Notes: generated by a model not told the origin, from the sequence alone. A DNA stretch of 64,000 nucleotides from Halanaerobium kushneri (GCF_900156285.1 NZ_FTNC01000002.1:62001-126000); one strand, 5' to 3'. Positions 27,092-36,931 are shown, counted from the stretch's first letter. Made by a program: numbers and translations.

Positions 27092-27967
27092 ATGAAAATT
27101 GGCATTTTAACTGACAGCACCTGCGATTTAAATCAGGAGATACTAGAAAAATACGGCATTGAAGTCATACCTCTTTCAGTTCATTTTGGTGAAGAAGAAT
27201 TTCAGGATGGAATTGATATAAAGCCGGATAGCTTTTTTGAAAAGCTGGATCAGAATAAAGAACTTCCTCATACTTCTCGGCCAGCACCAGCTTTATTTGT
27301 TAAAAAATATAAAAAAATGCTTCAAAAATATGATCAGCTGCTTTCAATTCATGTTTCTGCTGCCTTAAGTGGAACCTATGAATCAGCAAAACTTGCAGCC
27401 CAAGAAGTAAATGCTGAAAAGATTAAGGTTATCGACTCTGCTACTATTTCCCTGGGATTAGGAATGCTTACTGTGCTGATAGCTAAATTAATCGATAAAG
27501 ATAAGCAAATAGATGAAATAATAAAAATAGTAAATCAGGCCAAAAAAAAGCTGTATCTCTATTTTACAGTTAAGGATCTGACATATATGGAAAAAGGTGG
27601 TCGTATCGGTAAGGCCAGCTCTTTTTTAGGTTCAATATTTAGTATAAATCCAGTAATTTCTATCAGTACTAAAACTGGAAAAGTTAAACCTATTGCTAAA
27701 GTAAGAGGTCAACACAGGGCTCAAGACAGAATTATTGAACTTATCAAAAAAGATTTAAAAAATGAAAAAAATGCCTGGCTTGGTTTTGCCCATGGAAACC
27801 GCAAAGACGATCTGGAAAAAACTAAAATTAAACTGATAAAAGAACTTAAAGATGAAAAAAATATAAATTTAAAAATTTACGACAGCAGAATCAGTGCCAC
27901 TCTGGGCTGCCATGTTGGACCTACAGTCTATGCAGTTATTGTCTTGAGTGGAGATTTTTTAGTTTGA
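27092..27967 (+). CDS. DegV family fatty-acid-binding protein
   Basis: This 291-residue protein begins KIGILTDSTCDLNQEILEKYGIEVIPLSVHF, the DegV opening, and has HTSRPAP, SAALSGTYESAKLA and EKGGRIGKASSFLG. DegV/FakB proteins bind a fatty acid and present it to the FakA kinase for phospholipid synthesis. It has its own ribosome site (GAAAGGAG) and terminator, and no link to the sugar genes around it. No fakA is in the window. Confidence 0.9.
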   Translation: MKIGILTDSTCDLNQEILEKYGIEVIPLSVHFGEEEFQDGIDIKPDSFFEKLDQNKELPHTSRPAPALFVKKYKKMLQKYDQLLSIHVSAALSGTYESAKLAAQEVNAEKIKVIDSATISLGLGMLTVLIAKLIDKDKQIDEIIKIVNQAKKKLYLYFTVKDLTYMEKGGRIGKASSFLGSIFSINPVISISTKTGKVKPIAKVRGQHRAQDRIIELIKKDLKNEKNAWLGFAHGNRKDDLEKTKIKLIKELKDEKNINLKIYDSRISATLGCHVGPTVYAVIVLSGDFLV

Positions 27968-28063
27968 TATTTATTTAGTTTCAAATAAAAATGATTTTAA
28001 AAACAAACTGGTTTATAATCGATTTAATTTTCTAAATTTTAAACTTAATAACTAATATTTACT

Positions 28064-28102
28064 GACAATTATCTTTTCAAATGAGGTAATTGTCTTTTTT
28101 TT
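28064..28102 (+). terminator. Terminator after the DegV gene
   Basis: GACAATTA (28064-28071) pairs with TAATTGTC (28087-28094), followed by a run of eight T. Confidence 0.8.
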
Positions 28103-28106
28103 GCTA

Positions 28107-28201
28107 AAATTTTTTAATTTTTTTCATAATTGAAATCACCGAAATAACGGTAATTTTCAGACTTTATCCAAATTTGGTTCCAAATTTTTTAATTTTTTTC
28201 A
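28107..28201. repeat. Exact 20-bp direct repeat before the alpha-galactoside ABC operon
   Basis: A 20-bp A/T tract with the core TTTTTTAATTTTTTT and ending CA occurs exactly at 28107-28126 and 28182-28201, 75 bp apart. Between them is ACCGAAATAACGGT, a small palindrome. This is the 382-bp gap between the DegV and binding-protein genes. Spaced direct repeats suit an AraC-type activator, but low complexity could also explain them. Confidence 0.5.
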
Positions 28202-28349
28202 CCAAAAAAGCAGGATTTTTGGATTAAGTCAAGAATACGTATATTAGAGAATATTAAAAATATAAATTTTTTAACGGAGGTGGTCATTTAAAATCTTATA
28301 TTTTTGTTATTCTGGTCAAAATCATAAAAAAACTTAGGAGGAATATTAT

Positions 28350-29609
28350 ATGTCTATCAAAAAATCTTTAATCTTATCTTTAGCTCTCTTTTTTGTTCTC
28401 ACCTTAACTTTTTCATCAGCTGCGGAAGAACTTGTTTTATGGCATACCTCATTTACCAGTGAATGGTCAGGTTTAGATGAAACTGTAAATTTCTTCGAAA
28501 ATAATACTAATTTAGATGTTTCAACTGATTATGGACCTCCTCTCTATCGTGATATTTCACAGCAGTTTATCGTCCAGGCGAAAACTGGAAACCCGGATGT
28601 TGTTGAAGGGGTACTAGAGCAGATGTTTACTTATGCAAAAGCAGGTTTAATTATGCCCTTAAATGATTTCTGGAAAGGTTATGAAGATAAAGATCAGTAT
28701 TTAGATAATGTCATGGATGCAGTTACAATTGACGGAGAAATTTACGCTATTCCCTATAATACCAATGTAAGATTACTTTTATATAGAAAATCAATTTTTG
28801 AAGAATATGGTTTAGAGGTTCCTACTAACTGGGATGAACTTGTAGAAACAGCTTCCTATATTTCTGAAAATGTAGAAGGAATGGATGGATTTATGTTTAC
28901 AACTAAGGAAAGAGAAGTTAGAGCCTTCCAGGAATTTATGTCCTTCTACTTACAGCTAAACAAATCTATGTTTGATGTATCTGGTGAAAATGTAAAAGTT
29001 ACTGCAACAGTTGATCAGTTAGAAGAGGTATTAAACTTATATGACAAAATGTTTAGCTCTGGTGCAATTTCAATGGACAATCGTGGTGCTGACTGGAAAG
29101 CATTAGATTACGGATATACTTCTGGTAACCAGGCAATGGTAACTGTTGGCCCCTGGATCTGGTCCCACCGTTATGAAGATGAAGCAAGGGCTGAAGTAAT
29201 TGATGATACAGGTATTGCAGCTATTCCAGTTAATAAAAATGGAACTCCTGGAACTTATATGGAAGTTAAGCCAATTATGATAAATAAATACACTGATAAT
29301 CCAGAAAAAGCATGGAATTTAGTTAAAGAAGTAACAAATAAGGACTTCCAATTATTAGTTGACTCTAATGCTGGTGTGCTATCTCCTCGTAAAGATGTAA
29401 TGGCAGAACCAAAAATGGCAGATAACTGGTGGCTGCAGGGTTTCAGTAAATTTGCAGATACTGGTGTTGCCCTGGACCCAATCAGCTGGGAAAGACCACA
29501 AAATGCAATCATAGGTGCAATTCAGGAAGTAATTTATGATGAAGGAAGCCCTGCAGAAATTGCAGAAAAACTCCATCAAGAATTATCAGATATTGCAGCT
29601 AATTTATAA
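28350..29609 (+). CDS. Periplasmic sugar-binding protein (alpha-galactoside ABC system)
   Basis: The 419-residue protein is a family 1 solute-binding protein with a Sec signal peptide (KKSLILSLALFFVLTLTFSSAAE) cleaved at an AxA-like site and no lipobox Cys. The mature start ELVLWHTSFTSEW is typical. It is the first gene of a four-gene operon ending in a GH36 alpha-galactosidase, so raffinose, melibiose or stachyose are likely ligands. The ribosome site is AGGAGG. An intercistronic hairpin follows, as in the other two ABC operons. Confidence 0.92.
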   Translation: MSIKKSLILSLALFFVLTLTFSSAAEELVLWHTSFTSEWSGLDETVNFFENNTNLDVSTDYGPPLYRDISQQFIVQAKTGNPDVVEGVLEQMFTYAKAGLIMPLNDFWKGYEDKDQYLDNVMDAVTIDGEIYAIPYNTNVRLLLYRKSIFEEYGLEVPTNWDELVETASYISENVEGMDGFMFTTKEREVRAFQEFMSFYLQLNKSMFDVSGENVKVTATVDQLEEVLNLYDKMFSSGAISMDNRGADWKALDYGYTSGNQAMVTVGPWIWSHRYEDEARAEVIDDTGIAAIPVNKNGTPGTYMEVKPIMINKYTDNPEKAWNLVKEVTNKDFQLLVDSNAGVLSPRKDVMAEPKMADNWWLQGFSKFADTGVALDPISWERPQNAIIGAIQEVIYDEGSPAEIAEKLHQELSDIAANL

Positions 29610-29630
29610 GCTAAAAGAGAATAACCCTCC

Positions 29631-29653
29631 GGACAGGTCAAAATGGCCTGTCC
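29631..29653 (+). promoter_or_regulatory. Intercistronic hairpin after the binding-protein gene
   Basis: GGACAGG pairs with CCTGTCC around a 9-nt loop, between the binding-protein and permease genes. There is no T run directly behind it, so mRNA stabilisation or processing is more likely than termination. Confidence 0.65.
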
Positions 29654-29710
29654 TCCCTTAAAAAATTTTATCTGACTTTTAAAACTTAATTTTCTCAAGG
29701 AGGCAGCTTT

Positions 29711-30583
29711 ATGATTAATAATAAAAAAAATAATTTAAAGGGCTATTTAATTCTATTACCAACTCTTTTGGCCTTTGGCTTAATTATTTTTTATCCCACT
29801 GTTAGAGCATTTATACAAAGTTTTACAAACGCAAGTATTTACAATGAAGCAAGTTTTATTGGTCTAGAAAACTATATCAAAGTCTTAAATAACCCGGAAT
29901 TTTGGACAGCTTTTATGCACACTTTTGTTCTTGTTATTTTGGCAGTTTCCTTACAATATATTCTAGGAATGGCAATGGCACTTTTATTAAATGAAGATCT
30001 CAAAGGTTTAGGCTGGGTAAAATATACAATTATGATCCCCTGGGTTATTCCTGTAGCTTCAACTGTTGTTATGTTTGACTGGCTGGTTTTACCTGACTAT
30101 GGACTTATAAATATGATCTTAAAAAATATAGGACTAGGACATTTAACAAGATACTGGTTTGGTGATAAAAACTTTGCCTTTCCTCTAATTGTGATTATGC
30201 ATGTCTGGCGGAATATGCCTTTTTATGCTATTACTCTGTATGCAGGCTTAAAGTCAATTCCAAAATATTATTACGAAGCAGCTGATATTGATGGAGCATC
30301 AGCCTGGCATAAATTCTTTTATATTACCCTGCCAAACTTAAAATATCCATCAATGATCGTTATTGTACTGCATGTGCTCTGGACCTTTAACAACTTTGAT
30401 TTTATTTATCTTTCTACTGGTGGTGGCCCTGTTGGCTCAACTGAAGTTTTGGCAACCCAGATCTATCAGACAGCCTGGAACTACTATGAATACGGACACG
30501 CCTCAGCAATGGGTATTTTAATGATGCTGGTGATGATGGTCTTTTCCATCTTTTATATCCGTCTTGTAAGGAGTGATGACTAA
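29711..30583 (+). CDS. Sugar ABC transporter permease, MalF type
   Basis: The 290-residue protein has six membrane segments and the EAA loop EAADIDGASAWHKFFYITLPNLKYP near residue 195. It pairs with the MalG-type protein that follows directly. It starts behind AAGGAGG. No ATPase gene accompanies it, so it likely shares one encoded elsewhere, as does the beta-galactoside system. Confidence 0.93.
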   Translation: MINNKKNNLKGYLILLPTLLAFGLIIFYPTVRAFIQSFTNASIYNEASFIGLENYIKVLNNPEFWTAFMHTFVLVILAVSLQYILGMAMALLLNEDLKGLGWVKYTIMIPWVIPVASTVVMFDWLVLPDYGLINMILKNIGLGHLTRYWFGDKNFAFPLIVIMHVWRNMPFYAITLYAGLKSIPKYYYEAADIDGASAWHKFFYITLPNLKYPSMIVIVLHVLWTFNNFDFIYLSTGGGPVGSTEVLATQIYQTAWNYYEYGHASAMGILMMLVMMVFSIFYIRLVRSDD

Positions 30584-31426
30584 ATGCACCAAAAAAAATC
30601 AACTCTTATTTTAAAATATATAGCTCTAATCAGTCTAACAATGTTTATTTTAGTACCCTTTATCTGGCTTTTTTATTCATCCTTTAGAACTGAGTCAGCT
30701 ATGTTTTCTGGCAAATTTTTTGAAAATCCCAATGGCTTAATGATCAAACACTACTTTAATGTTTTTCAGTCCGGTGGCGGCACAGGTAATTTTATCGGGT
30801 ATTTTAAAAATTCAATTCTAATTGCCTCAATTACAACAATTGTAGTAGTAACGATCTCTGTTTTCGGAGCCTATTCTCTTTCCCGTTTTCAGCTGAAATT
30901 TAAAAATGCCTTTATAATTACCATGCTTTTATCCAACATGTTTCCCTGGGTACTTTTGGTAATTCCTATTTTTGGACTGCTTTTTTCTATGAATTTAATC
31001 GACAGTTATGCTGGAATAATCTTTACCCACATCATCTTAGGTCTTCCCTTTTCAATCTGGCTGATTAAAGGCTATTTTGATGGAGTACCCAAAGAACTTG
31101 ATGAGGCAGCAATGATCGATGGTCTGGGACCATTTCAGACTTTAATTAAAGTTATACTGCCGGTTGCAGCACCTGGTATAGTAGTAGCTTCATTCTATTC
31201 TTTTATGGTTTCCTGGGGAGATTTTCTCTTTGTTTCTGTTATCTCTCAGTCGATGGCAACTAAAACTCTGCCAATTGGTTTAAATAACTTTTTTGGTTCA
31301 ACTCAGGTAGCCTGGGGTTCAATCAATGCAGCCACAGTTATTTCTATAATTCCAACAATTTTATTATTCTCAATGCTGCAGAAATGGATTGTAGAAGGCT
31401 TAACAAGTGGTGCAGTTAAAGGTTAA
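30584..31426 (+). CDS. Sugar ABC transporter permease, MalG type
   Basis: The ATG directly follows the TAA of the previous permease, so translation is coupled. The 280-residue protein has six membrane segments and the EAA loop (DEAAMIDGLGPFQTLIKVILPVAAP). It completes the membrane channel of the alpha-galactoside importer. The GH36 gene follows after 51 bp. Confidence 0.93.
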   Translation: MHQKKSTLILKYIALISLTMFILVPFIWLFYSSFRTESAMFSGKFFENPNGLMIKHYFNVFQSGGGTGNFIGYFKNSILIASITTIVVVTISVFGAYSLSRFQLKFKNAFIITMLLSNMFPWVLLVIPIFGLLFSMNLIDSYAGIIFTHIILGLPFSIWLIKGYFDGVPKELDEAAMIDGLGPFQTLIKVILPVAAPGIVVASFYSFMVSWGDFLFVSVISQSMATKTLPIGLNNFFGSTQVAWGSINAATVISIIPTILLFSMLQKWIVEGLTSGAVKG

Positions 31427-31477
31427 ATAACTGAATCTAATCTATATATAAATTTAAAAACAGAAGGGAGAAAAATT

Positions 31478-33664
31478 ATGGCAATTGATTTTAACCAGAA
31501 GAAAGAATTATTTCACTTAAAAACTAAAAATACAAGTTATATAATAAAAATTATTAATGATAAATATCCTGCTCATCTCTACTGGGGTAAAAAATTAGGC
31601 GGCAGTTTAGATTTTGAAGATAAAATATTATATGGTGACCGACCTGTAATGACAATTATCAAGGAAGATAATCTTTCTTTAGAACTGCTGCCACAGGAAT
31701 ACCCGGCCTATGGAAATACAGATTATGGAGTGCCGGCTTATAAGGTCCTGCAGGAAAATGGATCCAGAACAACTAAGGCTATCTATTCTGAACACAGAAT
31801 CTATGAAGGAAAATCTGAGCTTACAGGTCTTCCTGCTTCTTATGCAGAGGCAGATGATAATGTAGAGAGCCTGGAAATTGATCTAATTGATCAGACAGCA
31901 GATTTTAAAATAACTTTAACCTACACAGTATTTGCAGACTATGATATTATCACCCGCTCGGCTAAAATTATTAATCAGGGGCAAGAAAATTTAAAACTGC
32001 AGTCTGCACTGTCGATGAGTCTCGATTTTGAAGACAGTAATTTTGAGATGCTGCAGCTTTCTGGAGCCTGGGGTAGAGAAAGATACCTCAAAACCCGCCC
32101 CCTTATCCAGGGTCTACAGCAGATTGAAAGTAAAAGAGGTGCCAGCAGCCACTATCAGAATCCATTTATTGCTCTAACTCGCCCCAATACAGATGAATAT
32201 CAGGGAGAGGTCTATGCAGCCAATTTAGTTTACAGCGGTAATTTTAAGGCTGCTGTTGAAGTTAACCACTATGATCGGACAAGATTATCCTTAGGCATTA
32301 ATGATTTTGATTTCAGCTGGCTTTTAGAAGCCGGAGAAGAATTTCAGGCACCTGAGGCAGTACTTGCCTATTCAGATCAGGGTTTAAATCAGATGTCACA
32401 GCTCTACCATAAATTTTACCGAGAGCGGCTCGTTAAAAGCAAATTCAAAGCTGAAGAAAGACCGGTTCTTTTAAATAACTGGGAAGGAACATATTTTGAC
32501 TTTGATGAAGATAAAATTGTCGAGATTGCTGCCAGTGCAGCTGAACTCGGGGTAGAATTATTTGTGCTCGATGACGGCTGGTTTGGACGGCGCAATGATG
32601 ACACTTCCTCTCTTGGTGACTGGTATGTAAATAAAAATAAGCTGCCAAATGGGGTCAGCGGTCTGGCAGAAAAAATAAATGAGCTAGGTCTTGATTTTGG
32701 AATCTGGGTTGAACCGGAGATGGTTTCTCCTGACAGTGATCTCTACCGTAAACATCCAGACTGGGTAATAGAAGTTCCTGACCGAGAAAATTCAGAGGGC
32801 AGAAACCAGCTGATCTTAGATTTTTCCCGCAGGGATGTTCAGGACTATATTATAAATATTTTAAGTGAGCTATTTGCCAGTGCAGATATCTCTTATGTAA
32901 AGTGGGATATGAACCGCAATATGACTGAGATTGGCTCAAACCAGCTTGCAGCTGAAAGGCAGTCAGAAACAGCTCACCGCTATATGCTTGGTCTCTACAG
33001 AGTCTTAGAAGAATTAACTGCTGAGTTCTCTGACATCTTATTTGAAAGCTGTGCCAGTGGAGGCGGCCGCTTTGACCCGGGAATGCTCTATTATATGCCG
33101 CAGACCTGGACCAGTGATGATACAGATGCAGTAGAAAGATTAAAGATTCAGTATGGTACATCTTTAGTTTATCCAGTCTCTTCTATTGGAGCCCATATTT
33201 CTGCTGTGCCCAATCATCAGCTCGGTAGAATTACCTCTTTAGCTATGAGAGCAGATACAGCCTATTATGGTGCTTTTGGCTATGAACTTGATCCAACAGT
33301 AATGAGTTTTAAAGAAAGAGAAATTATTAAAAAACAGATAAAGAAATTTAAATCTCTGAGAAAATTAATTCAGTATGGAGATTTCTACCGACTGCTCAGT
33401 CCATTTGAGGGTAATGAAACAGCCTGGATGACAGTTTCTAAAGATCAGAGAGAAGCTTTTGTCAGCTATTACAAAATCCTGGCTGAAGCAAATGTCTTTA
33501 CTGGCTCCTTCAAACTTAAAGGCTTAAACCCTGATTTTGATTATTATATTAAAGAAATTGATAAAACAGTGAGCGGCAGTCAGCTCCTCTACTCCGGTCT
33601 GCCTATTGGAGAGCTAAAACAGGAAGATTTCAGTTCAAAAAGCTGGCATTTACAAGTAATATAA
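31478..33664 (+). CDS. GH36 alpha-galactosidase
   Basis: The 728-residue length fits bacterial GH36 enzymes (AgaN/RafA type). The barrel shows LDDGWFGRR, the nucleophile Asp in KWDMNRNMTE and the acid/base Asp in WTSDDTDAVERL; SCASGGGRFDPGMLY is the family signature. There is no signal peptide, so it acts in the cytoplasm on raffinose-family sugars brought in by the preceding transporter. It is a retaining hydrolase, unlike the NAD-dependent GH4 enzyme nearby. Confidence 0.95.
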   Translation: MAIDFNQKKELFHLKTKNTSYIIKIINDKYPAHLYWGKKLGGSLDFEDKILYGDRPVMTIIKEDNLSLELLPQEYPAYGNTDYGVPAYKVLQENGSRTTKAIYSEHRIYEGKSELTGLPASYAEADDNVESLEIDLIDQTADFKITLTYTVFADYDIITRSAKIINQGQENLKLQSALSMSLDFEDSNFEMLQLSGAWGRERYLKTRPLIQGLQQIESKRGASSHYQNPFIALTRPNTDEYQGEVYAANLVYSGNFKAAVEVNHYDRTRLSLGINDFDFSWLLEAGEEFQAPEAVLAYSDQGLNQMSQLYHKFYRERLVKSKFKAEERPVLLNNWEGTYFDFDEDKIVEIAASAAELGVELFVLDDGWFGRRNDDTSSLGDWYVNKNKLPNGVSGLAEKINELGLDFGIWVEPEMVSPDSDLYRKHPDWVIEVPDRENSEGRNQLILDFSRRDVQDYIINILSELFASADISYVKWDMNRNMTEIGSNQLAAERQSETAHRYMLGLYRVLEELTAEFSDILFESCASGGGRFDPGMLYYMPQTWTSDDTDAVERLKIQYGTSLVYPVSSIGAHISAVPNHQLGRITSLAMRADTAYYGAFGYELDPTVMSFKEREIIKKQIKKFKSLRKLIQYGDFYRLLSPFEGNETAWMTVSKDQREAFVSYYKILAEANVFTGSFKLKGLNPDFDYYIKEIDKTVSGSQLLYSGLPIGELKQEDFSSKSWHLQVI

Positions 33665-33724
33665 GTTATTATAATAAATGAGGGTAAATATTTACCCTTA
33701 AAACTTAAAGTCAGGTGATTTATT

Positions 33725-34768
33725 ATGGGAGTAACATTAAAAGATATAGCCGAAAAAGCTGGTGTCTCGATTTCTACTGTCTCACGAGTTATTAATAATG
33801 ATCAGTCAAGACCGGTAAGTGAGCATACAAGTGAGATTGTCTGGAATTATGTAGATCAACTCGGTTATAATAAGCATAAAAAGAATAATCAGCAGAATTC
33901 AACTACCACTAAAAGTATTGGTTTTATCTTAAATGATACGCCAAAAATATACAACCACCCCTTCTTTTCAGTTATGCTGGAGGGTTTAGAAGATGAAGCC
34001 CGCAAACAGGGTTATTCTATAGCTTTTTCTTACACTCAGGCTGATCTGGAAGTTCCTGCGATTGAGCATAAGTTAGTCAGTCAGGAAGAGGCTGATGGGG
34101 TAATTATAATTGCCGAATATATTGAAGAAAAGTTTTTTAATGAGCTTAAAGACAGCTTTGAAAATATCGTTATCTTTGATAACCGCAACCCAGATATTCA
34201 TGATTATGATGCAATTAATGTTCAAAGACGGGAAGCAGCAGCTGAAATTGTAGAATATTTGGTTGAACTCGGCCATCAGGAAATTGCTTTTATTGGTGCA
34301 GCTCTGATTGGTTCAAATCATGATACAGTTGTCCATGAGGACCGCTATCTTGGTTTTGCAGATGTGATGAAGAGGCACGGACTGCCAATCAGAGAAAAAT
34401 ATGTTAAAAAAGCAGACTGGGAAATGGGATTAGCCTATGAAAAAATGAAGGAAATTCTGGAATTAGATGAACTGCCGACAGCAGTTTTTGTGGCCAGTGA
34501 TTATATGAGTATTGGTGCTATGAGGGCAATTCATGAAGCTGGTTTAGAAATTCCAGCAGATATTTCAATAGTTTCCTATGACAACATTAAAATGGCTCCA
34601 TTTACCAATCCACCTTTAACTACAGTGCATGTTCCTAAAGAAGAAATAGGAAGGCAGCTGGTTAAAACTTTAATTGACCGCATCAATGGTGATATTCATA
34701 TGCCCTTACAGATTATTGCTCCAACTGAATTAAAAATAAGAAAAAGTGCAGCTCCTCCCCGCCAATAG
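33725..34768 (+). CDS. LacI-family regulator of the alpha-galactoside operon
   Basis: The 347-residue protein has an N-terminal HTH (VTLKDIAEKAGVSISTVSRVINND) and a sugar-sensing domain with IVSYDNIKMAPFTNPPLTTVHVP. It resembles GalR/EbgR-type repressors. It lies 60 bp after the GH36 gene and on the same strand, so it probably controls this operon. The last codons lie inside the terminator hairpin. Confidence 0.92.
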   Translation: MGVTLKDIAEKAGVSISTVSRVINNDQSRPVSEHTSEIVWNYVDQLGYNKHKKNNQQNSTTTKSIGFILNDTPKIYNHPFFSVMLEGLEDEARKQGYSIAFSYTQADLEVPAIEHKLVSQEEADGVIIIAEYIEEKFFNELKDSFENIVIFDNRNPDIHDYDAINVQRREAAAEIVEYLVELGHQEIAFIGAALIGSNHDTVVHEDRYLGFADVMKRHGLPIREKYVKKADWEMGLAYEKMKEILELDELPTAVFVASDYMSIGAMRAIHEAGLEIPADISIVSYDNIKMAPFTNPPLTTVHVPKEEIGRQLVKTLIDRINGDIHMPLQIIAPTELKIRKSAAPPRQ

Positions 34769-34787
34769 GGAGACTGCACTTTTTTTG
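34741..34787. terminator. Bidirectional terminator overlapping the lacI end
   Basis: AAAAAGTGCAG and CTGCACTTTTTTT enclose an inner CTCC...GGAG stem. It lies between the converging lacI and pta genes and overlaps the last codons of lacI. Confidence 0.85.
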
Positions 34788-34799
34788 CAATTATAAATT

Positions 34800-35798
34800 T
34801 TATTTATTTTGAGCCTGTACTGCTGTAATCGCTGTTAAATTAACTACATCTTCAACTGAGCAGCCGCGAGATAAATCATTAATTGGTGCTGCCAGCCCCT
34901 GTAAGATAGGACCAACCGCATCTGCACCTGCCAGCCTTTGTACAAGCTTATAACCAATATTACCTGACTGCAGATCAGGGAATACTAAAACATTTGCTCT
35001 ACCTGCAATTTCACTTTCCGGAGCCTTTCTTTGACCAACACTTTCTACTAAAGCTGCATCTGCCTGCATCTCTCCATCAATTTTTAGATGTGGAGCATTT
35101 TCGTGGGCAATTTTTACTGCCTCACGCACATTATCTACGTTTTCATGGCAGGCACTTCCCATAGTTGAGAAAGAAAGCATAGCAACTTTTGGATCAAAAT
35201 CTAGCAAGCTCTTTGCTGTATCAGCTGTTGAAATTGCAATCTCTGCCAGCTGCTCTGAATTAGGTGCTGGATTTACTGCACAGTCCGAAAAGACCATTAC
35301 TCCCTCTTCCCCAAAGCTTTTATCTTTGAGAACCATAATTAAGGCACTGGAAACTGTTGAAATACCTTCTGCGGTTTTAACAATCTGAAAAGCAGGTCTT
35401 AAAACATTACCAGTTGCATTTGCAGCCCCAGCAACCATCCCATCTGCTTTATCAGTATAAATCATCATTGTTCCAAAATAAAGTGGATCTTTTACTGCCT
35501 TTTCAGCCTCGGCTTTAGTAATTCCTTTATGTTTTCTAAGTTGATAAAATTCGTCTCTAAATTCTGCTATGTACTCAGAATCTTCCGGATCAATAATTTC
35601 AACTCCATCAAGCTCAACTCCATATTCAGCTGCAGCCTCTTTAATTGACTCCAAATTCCCCAAAATTACTATTTCAGCAATTTTTTCAGCTTCAATTTCT
35701 GCAGCTGCTTTAACTATTCTTTCATCATCACCCTCAGCAAAAACAATTTTCTGCAGCTTAGAAGCTGCTCTTTCTTTAAAATTTTTCAGTACATCCAT
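34800..35798 (-). CDS. pta: Phosphate acetyltransferase
   Basis: The 332-residue length and motifs (KIVFAEGDDERIVKAA, DGMVAGAANATGNVLRPAFQIVKT, GSACHENVDNV) mark the short-form Pta. It exchanges the CoA of acetyl-CoA for phosphate, and AckA then makes ATP. It is the last gene on the long minus-strand inositol side, where acetyl-CoA is the expected end product, so its place is metabolically sensible. It may have its own promoter. Confidence 0.95.
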   Translation of the reverse strand: MDVLKNFKERAASKLQKIVFAEGDDERIVKAAAEIEAEKIAEIVILGNLESIKEAAAEYGVELDGVEIIDPEDSEYIAEFRDEFYQLRKHKGITKAEAEKAVKDPLYFGTMMIYTDKADGMVAGAANATGNVLRPAFQIVKTAEGISTVSSALIMVLKDKSFGEEGVMVFSDCAVNPAPNSEQLAEIAISTADTAKSLLDFDPKVAMLSFSTMGSACHENVDNVREAVKIAHENAPHLKIDGEMQADAALVESVGQRKAPESEIAGRANVLVFPDLQSGNIGYKLVQRLAGADAVGPILQGLAAPINDLSRGCSVEDVVNLTAITAVQAQNK

Positions 35799-35870
35799 TT
35801 AAATATCCTCCCTAATATACTTAATATTTTAAGAGATTAGATAATATTAATAAAAGTTTGTAGTATAAAC

Positions 35871-36650
35871 CTATAAGTTTATTAACTCAACTGCTACTTG
35901 CTTAGATTCTTTTTTAGGAAACAATTCAAAACCAAGGAAGTGACTGTAATCAAGAGTTTCTAATTCTTTAAAAATATTTTTATAATTTATCTCACCTGTA
36001 CCCGGTTCACTTCTATCGGGAGAGTCAGCAACATGGATATAATCAATCACATCAATATATTCTCTTAAATTTTCAATAATATTCCCTTCCATTATCTGCA
36101 TATGATATGCATCAAATAAGACTTTGATATAGGAAGAATCTACCATTCTTGCTAATTCTGCAGAATCTTTTGTATGAGCAAGACAATTACCGTCATGATC
36201 TTTATAAGTATTTAAAGCCTCTAAAACTAACTTAACTTCAGCTTCCTCTGCAAGAGGTGCTAACTCTGATAAAACTTTATACATATTAATAAATTTCTTG
36301 TGCTCACTTATTTCATCATAGCTATCCAGTACTACACCACCTTCTCCTAGTGCATTTGAATGAATAACGAGATTATCACAATTTAGAAATTTTGCCTTTT
36401 CAATTGAAAGCTTAATATAATTAATATAATCTTCATTTTCTTGAGGATTTACTAAAGAATAATCTTTATCTCCGGAAAAACTTGATATTTCTAGATCATT
36501 TTCTTTACACAATCTTTTTATTTTTTTTAAATTCTTATCTTCCCATGACCAAAATTCAATATAATCAAAGCCTGCTTCAGATGCTAAACTAAATCTCTCT
36601 TCAAATGGATATTCCGTAAATACTGTCTCAATACAGATTGATTTCTTCAT
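35871..36650 (-). CDS. Hydroxypyruvate-isomerase-like TIM-barrel protein
   Basis: The 259-residue protein belongs to the xylose-isomerase-like/AP endonuclease 2 fold. LFDAYHMQIMEGN and IHVADSPDRSEPGTGEI are the metal and substrate regions typical of hydroxypyruvate isomerases (Hyi), and the metal Glu is in LVLEALN. It lies after the IolJ-like aldolase on the same strand. An inosose isomerase role similar to IolI is possible, since IolI has the same fold, but the motifs are closer to Hyi. The substrate is unknown. Confidence 0.78.
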   Translation of the reverse strand: MKKSICIETVFTEYPFEERFSLASEAGFDYIEFWSWEDKNLKKIKRLCKENDLEISSFSGDKDYSLVNPQENEDYINYIKLSIEKAKFLNCDNLVIHSNALGEGGVVLDSYDEISEHKKFINMYKVLSELAPLAEEAEVKLVLEALNTYKDHDGNCLAHTKDSAELARMVDSSYIKVLFDAYHMQIMEGNIIENLREYIDVIDYIHVADSPDRSEPGTGEINYKNIFKELETLDYSHFLGFELFPKKESKQVAVELINL

Positions 36651-36719
36651 AACACACCTCCCTATTTATAATAAAATTTATTATTGAAAATAAACTAAAC
36701 ACAACTTATTTAAAAATAT

Positions 36720-36830
36720 TCAAATACTTCCTTCTCCGGATTTTATTAAAGCGTATTTAGTCAACAGAGGTACAAATATTTCTGCTGCAAGTGAAGCCCC
36801 TCCAATTTCACTCCAGAGTGATAAGACTTT
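36720..36830 (-). pseudogene. Possible relic coding fragment
   Basis: In the 281-bp gap between the isomerase and aldolase genes, one minus-strand frame reads 36 sensible codons (WSEIGGASLAAEIFVPLL, then TKYALIKSGEGSI) before a stop, with a stop also just upstream. The amino-acid choice looks like a real protein end rather than noise. I cannot assign a family. It may be the last piece of a deleted gene. Confidence 0.35.
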
Positions 36831-36931
36831 TCAATAACTTATTTAATAATAATTTATCTTCTTCAATATTAATTTTAGAGAATAAAGACCTGCTTTTCTC
36901 ACAGATCCTTATCCCCTAAATAAAATTAAAT

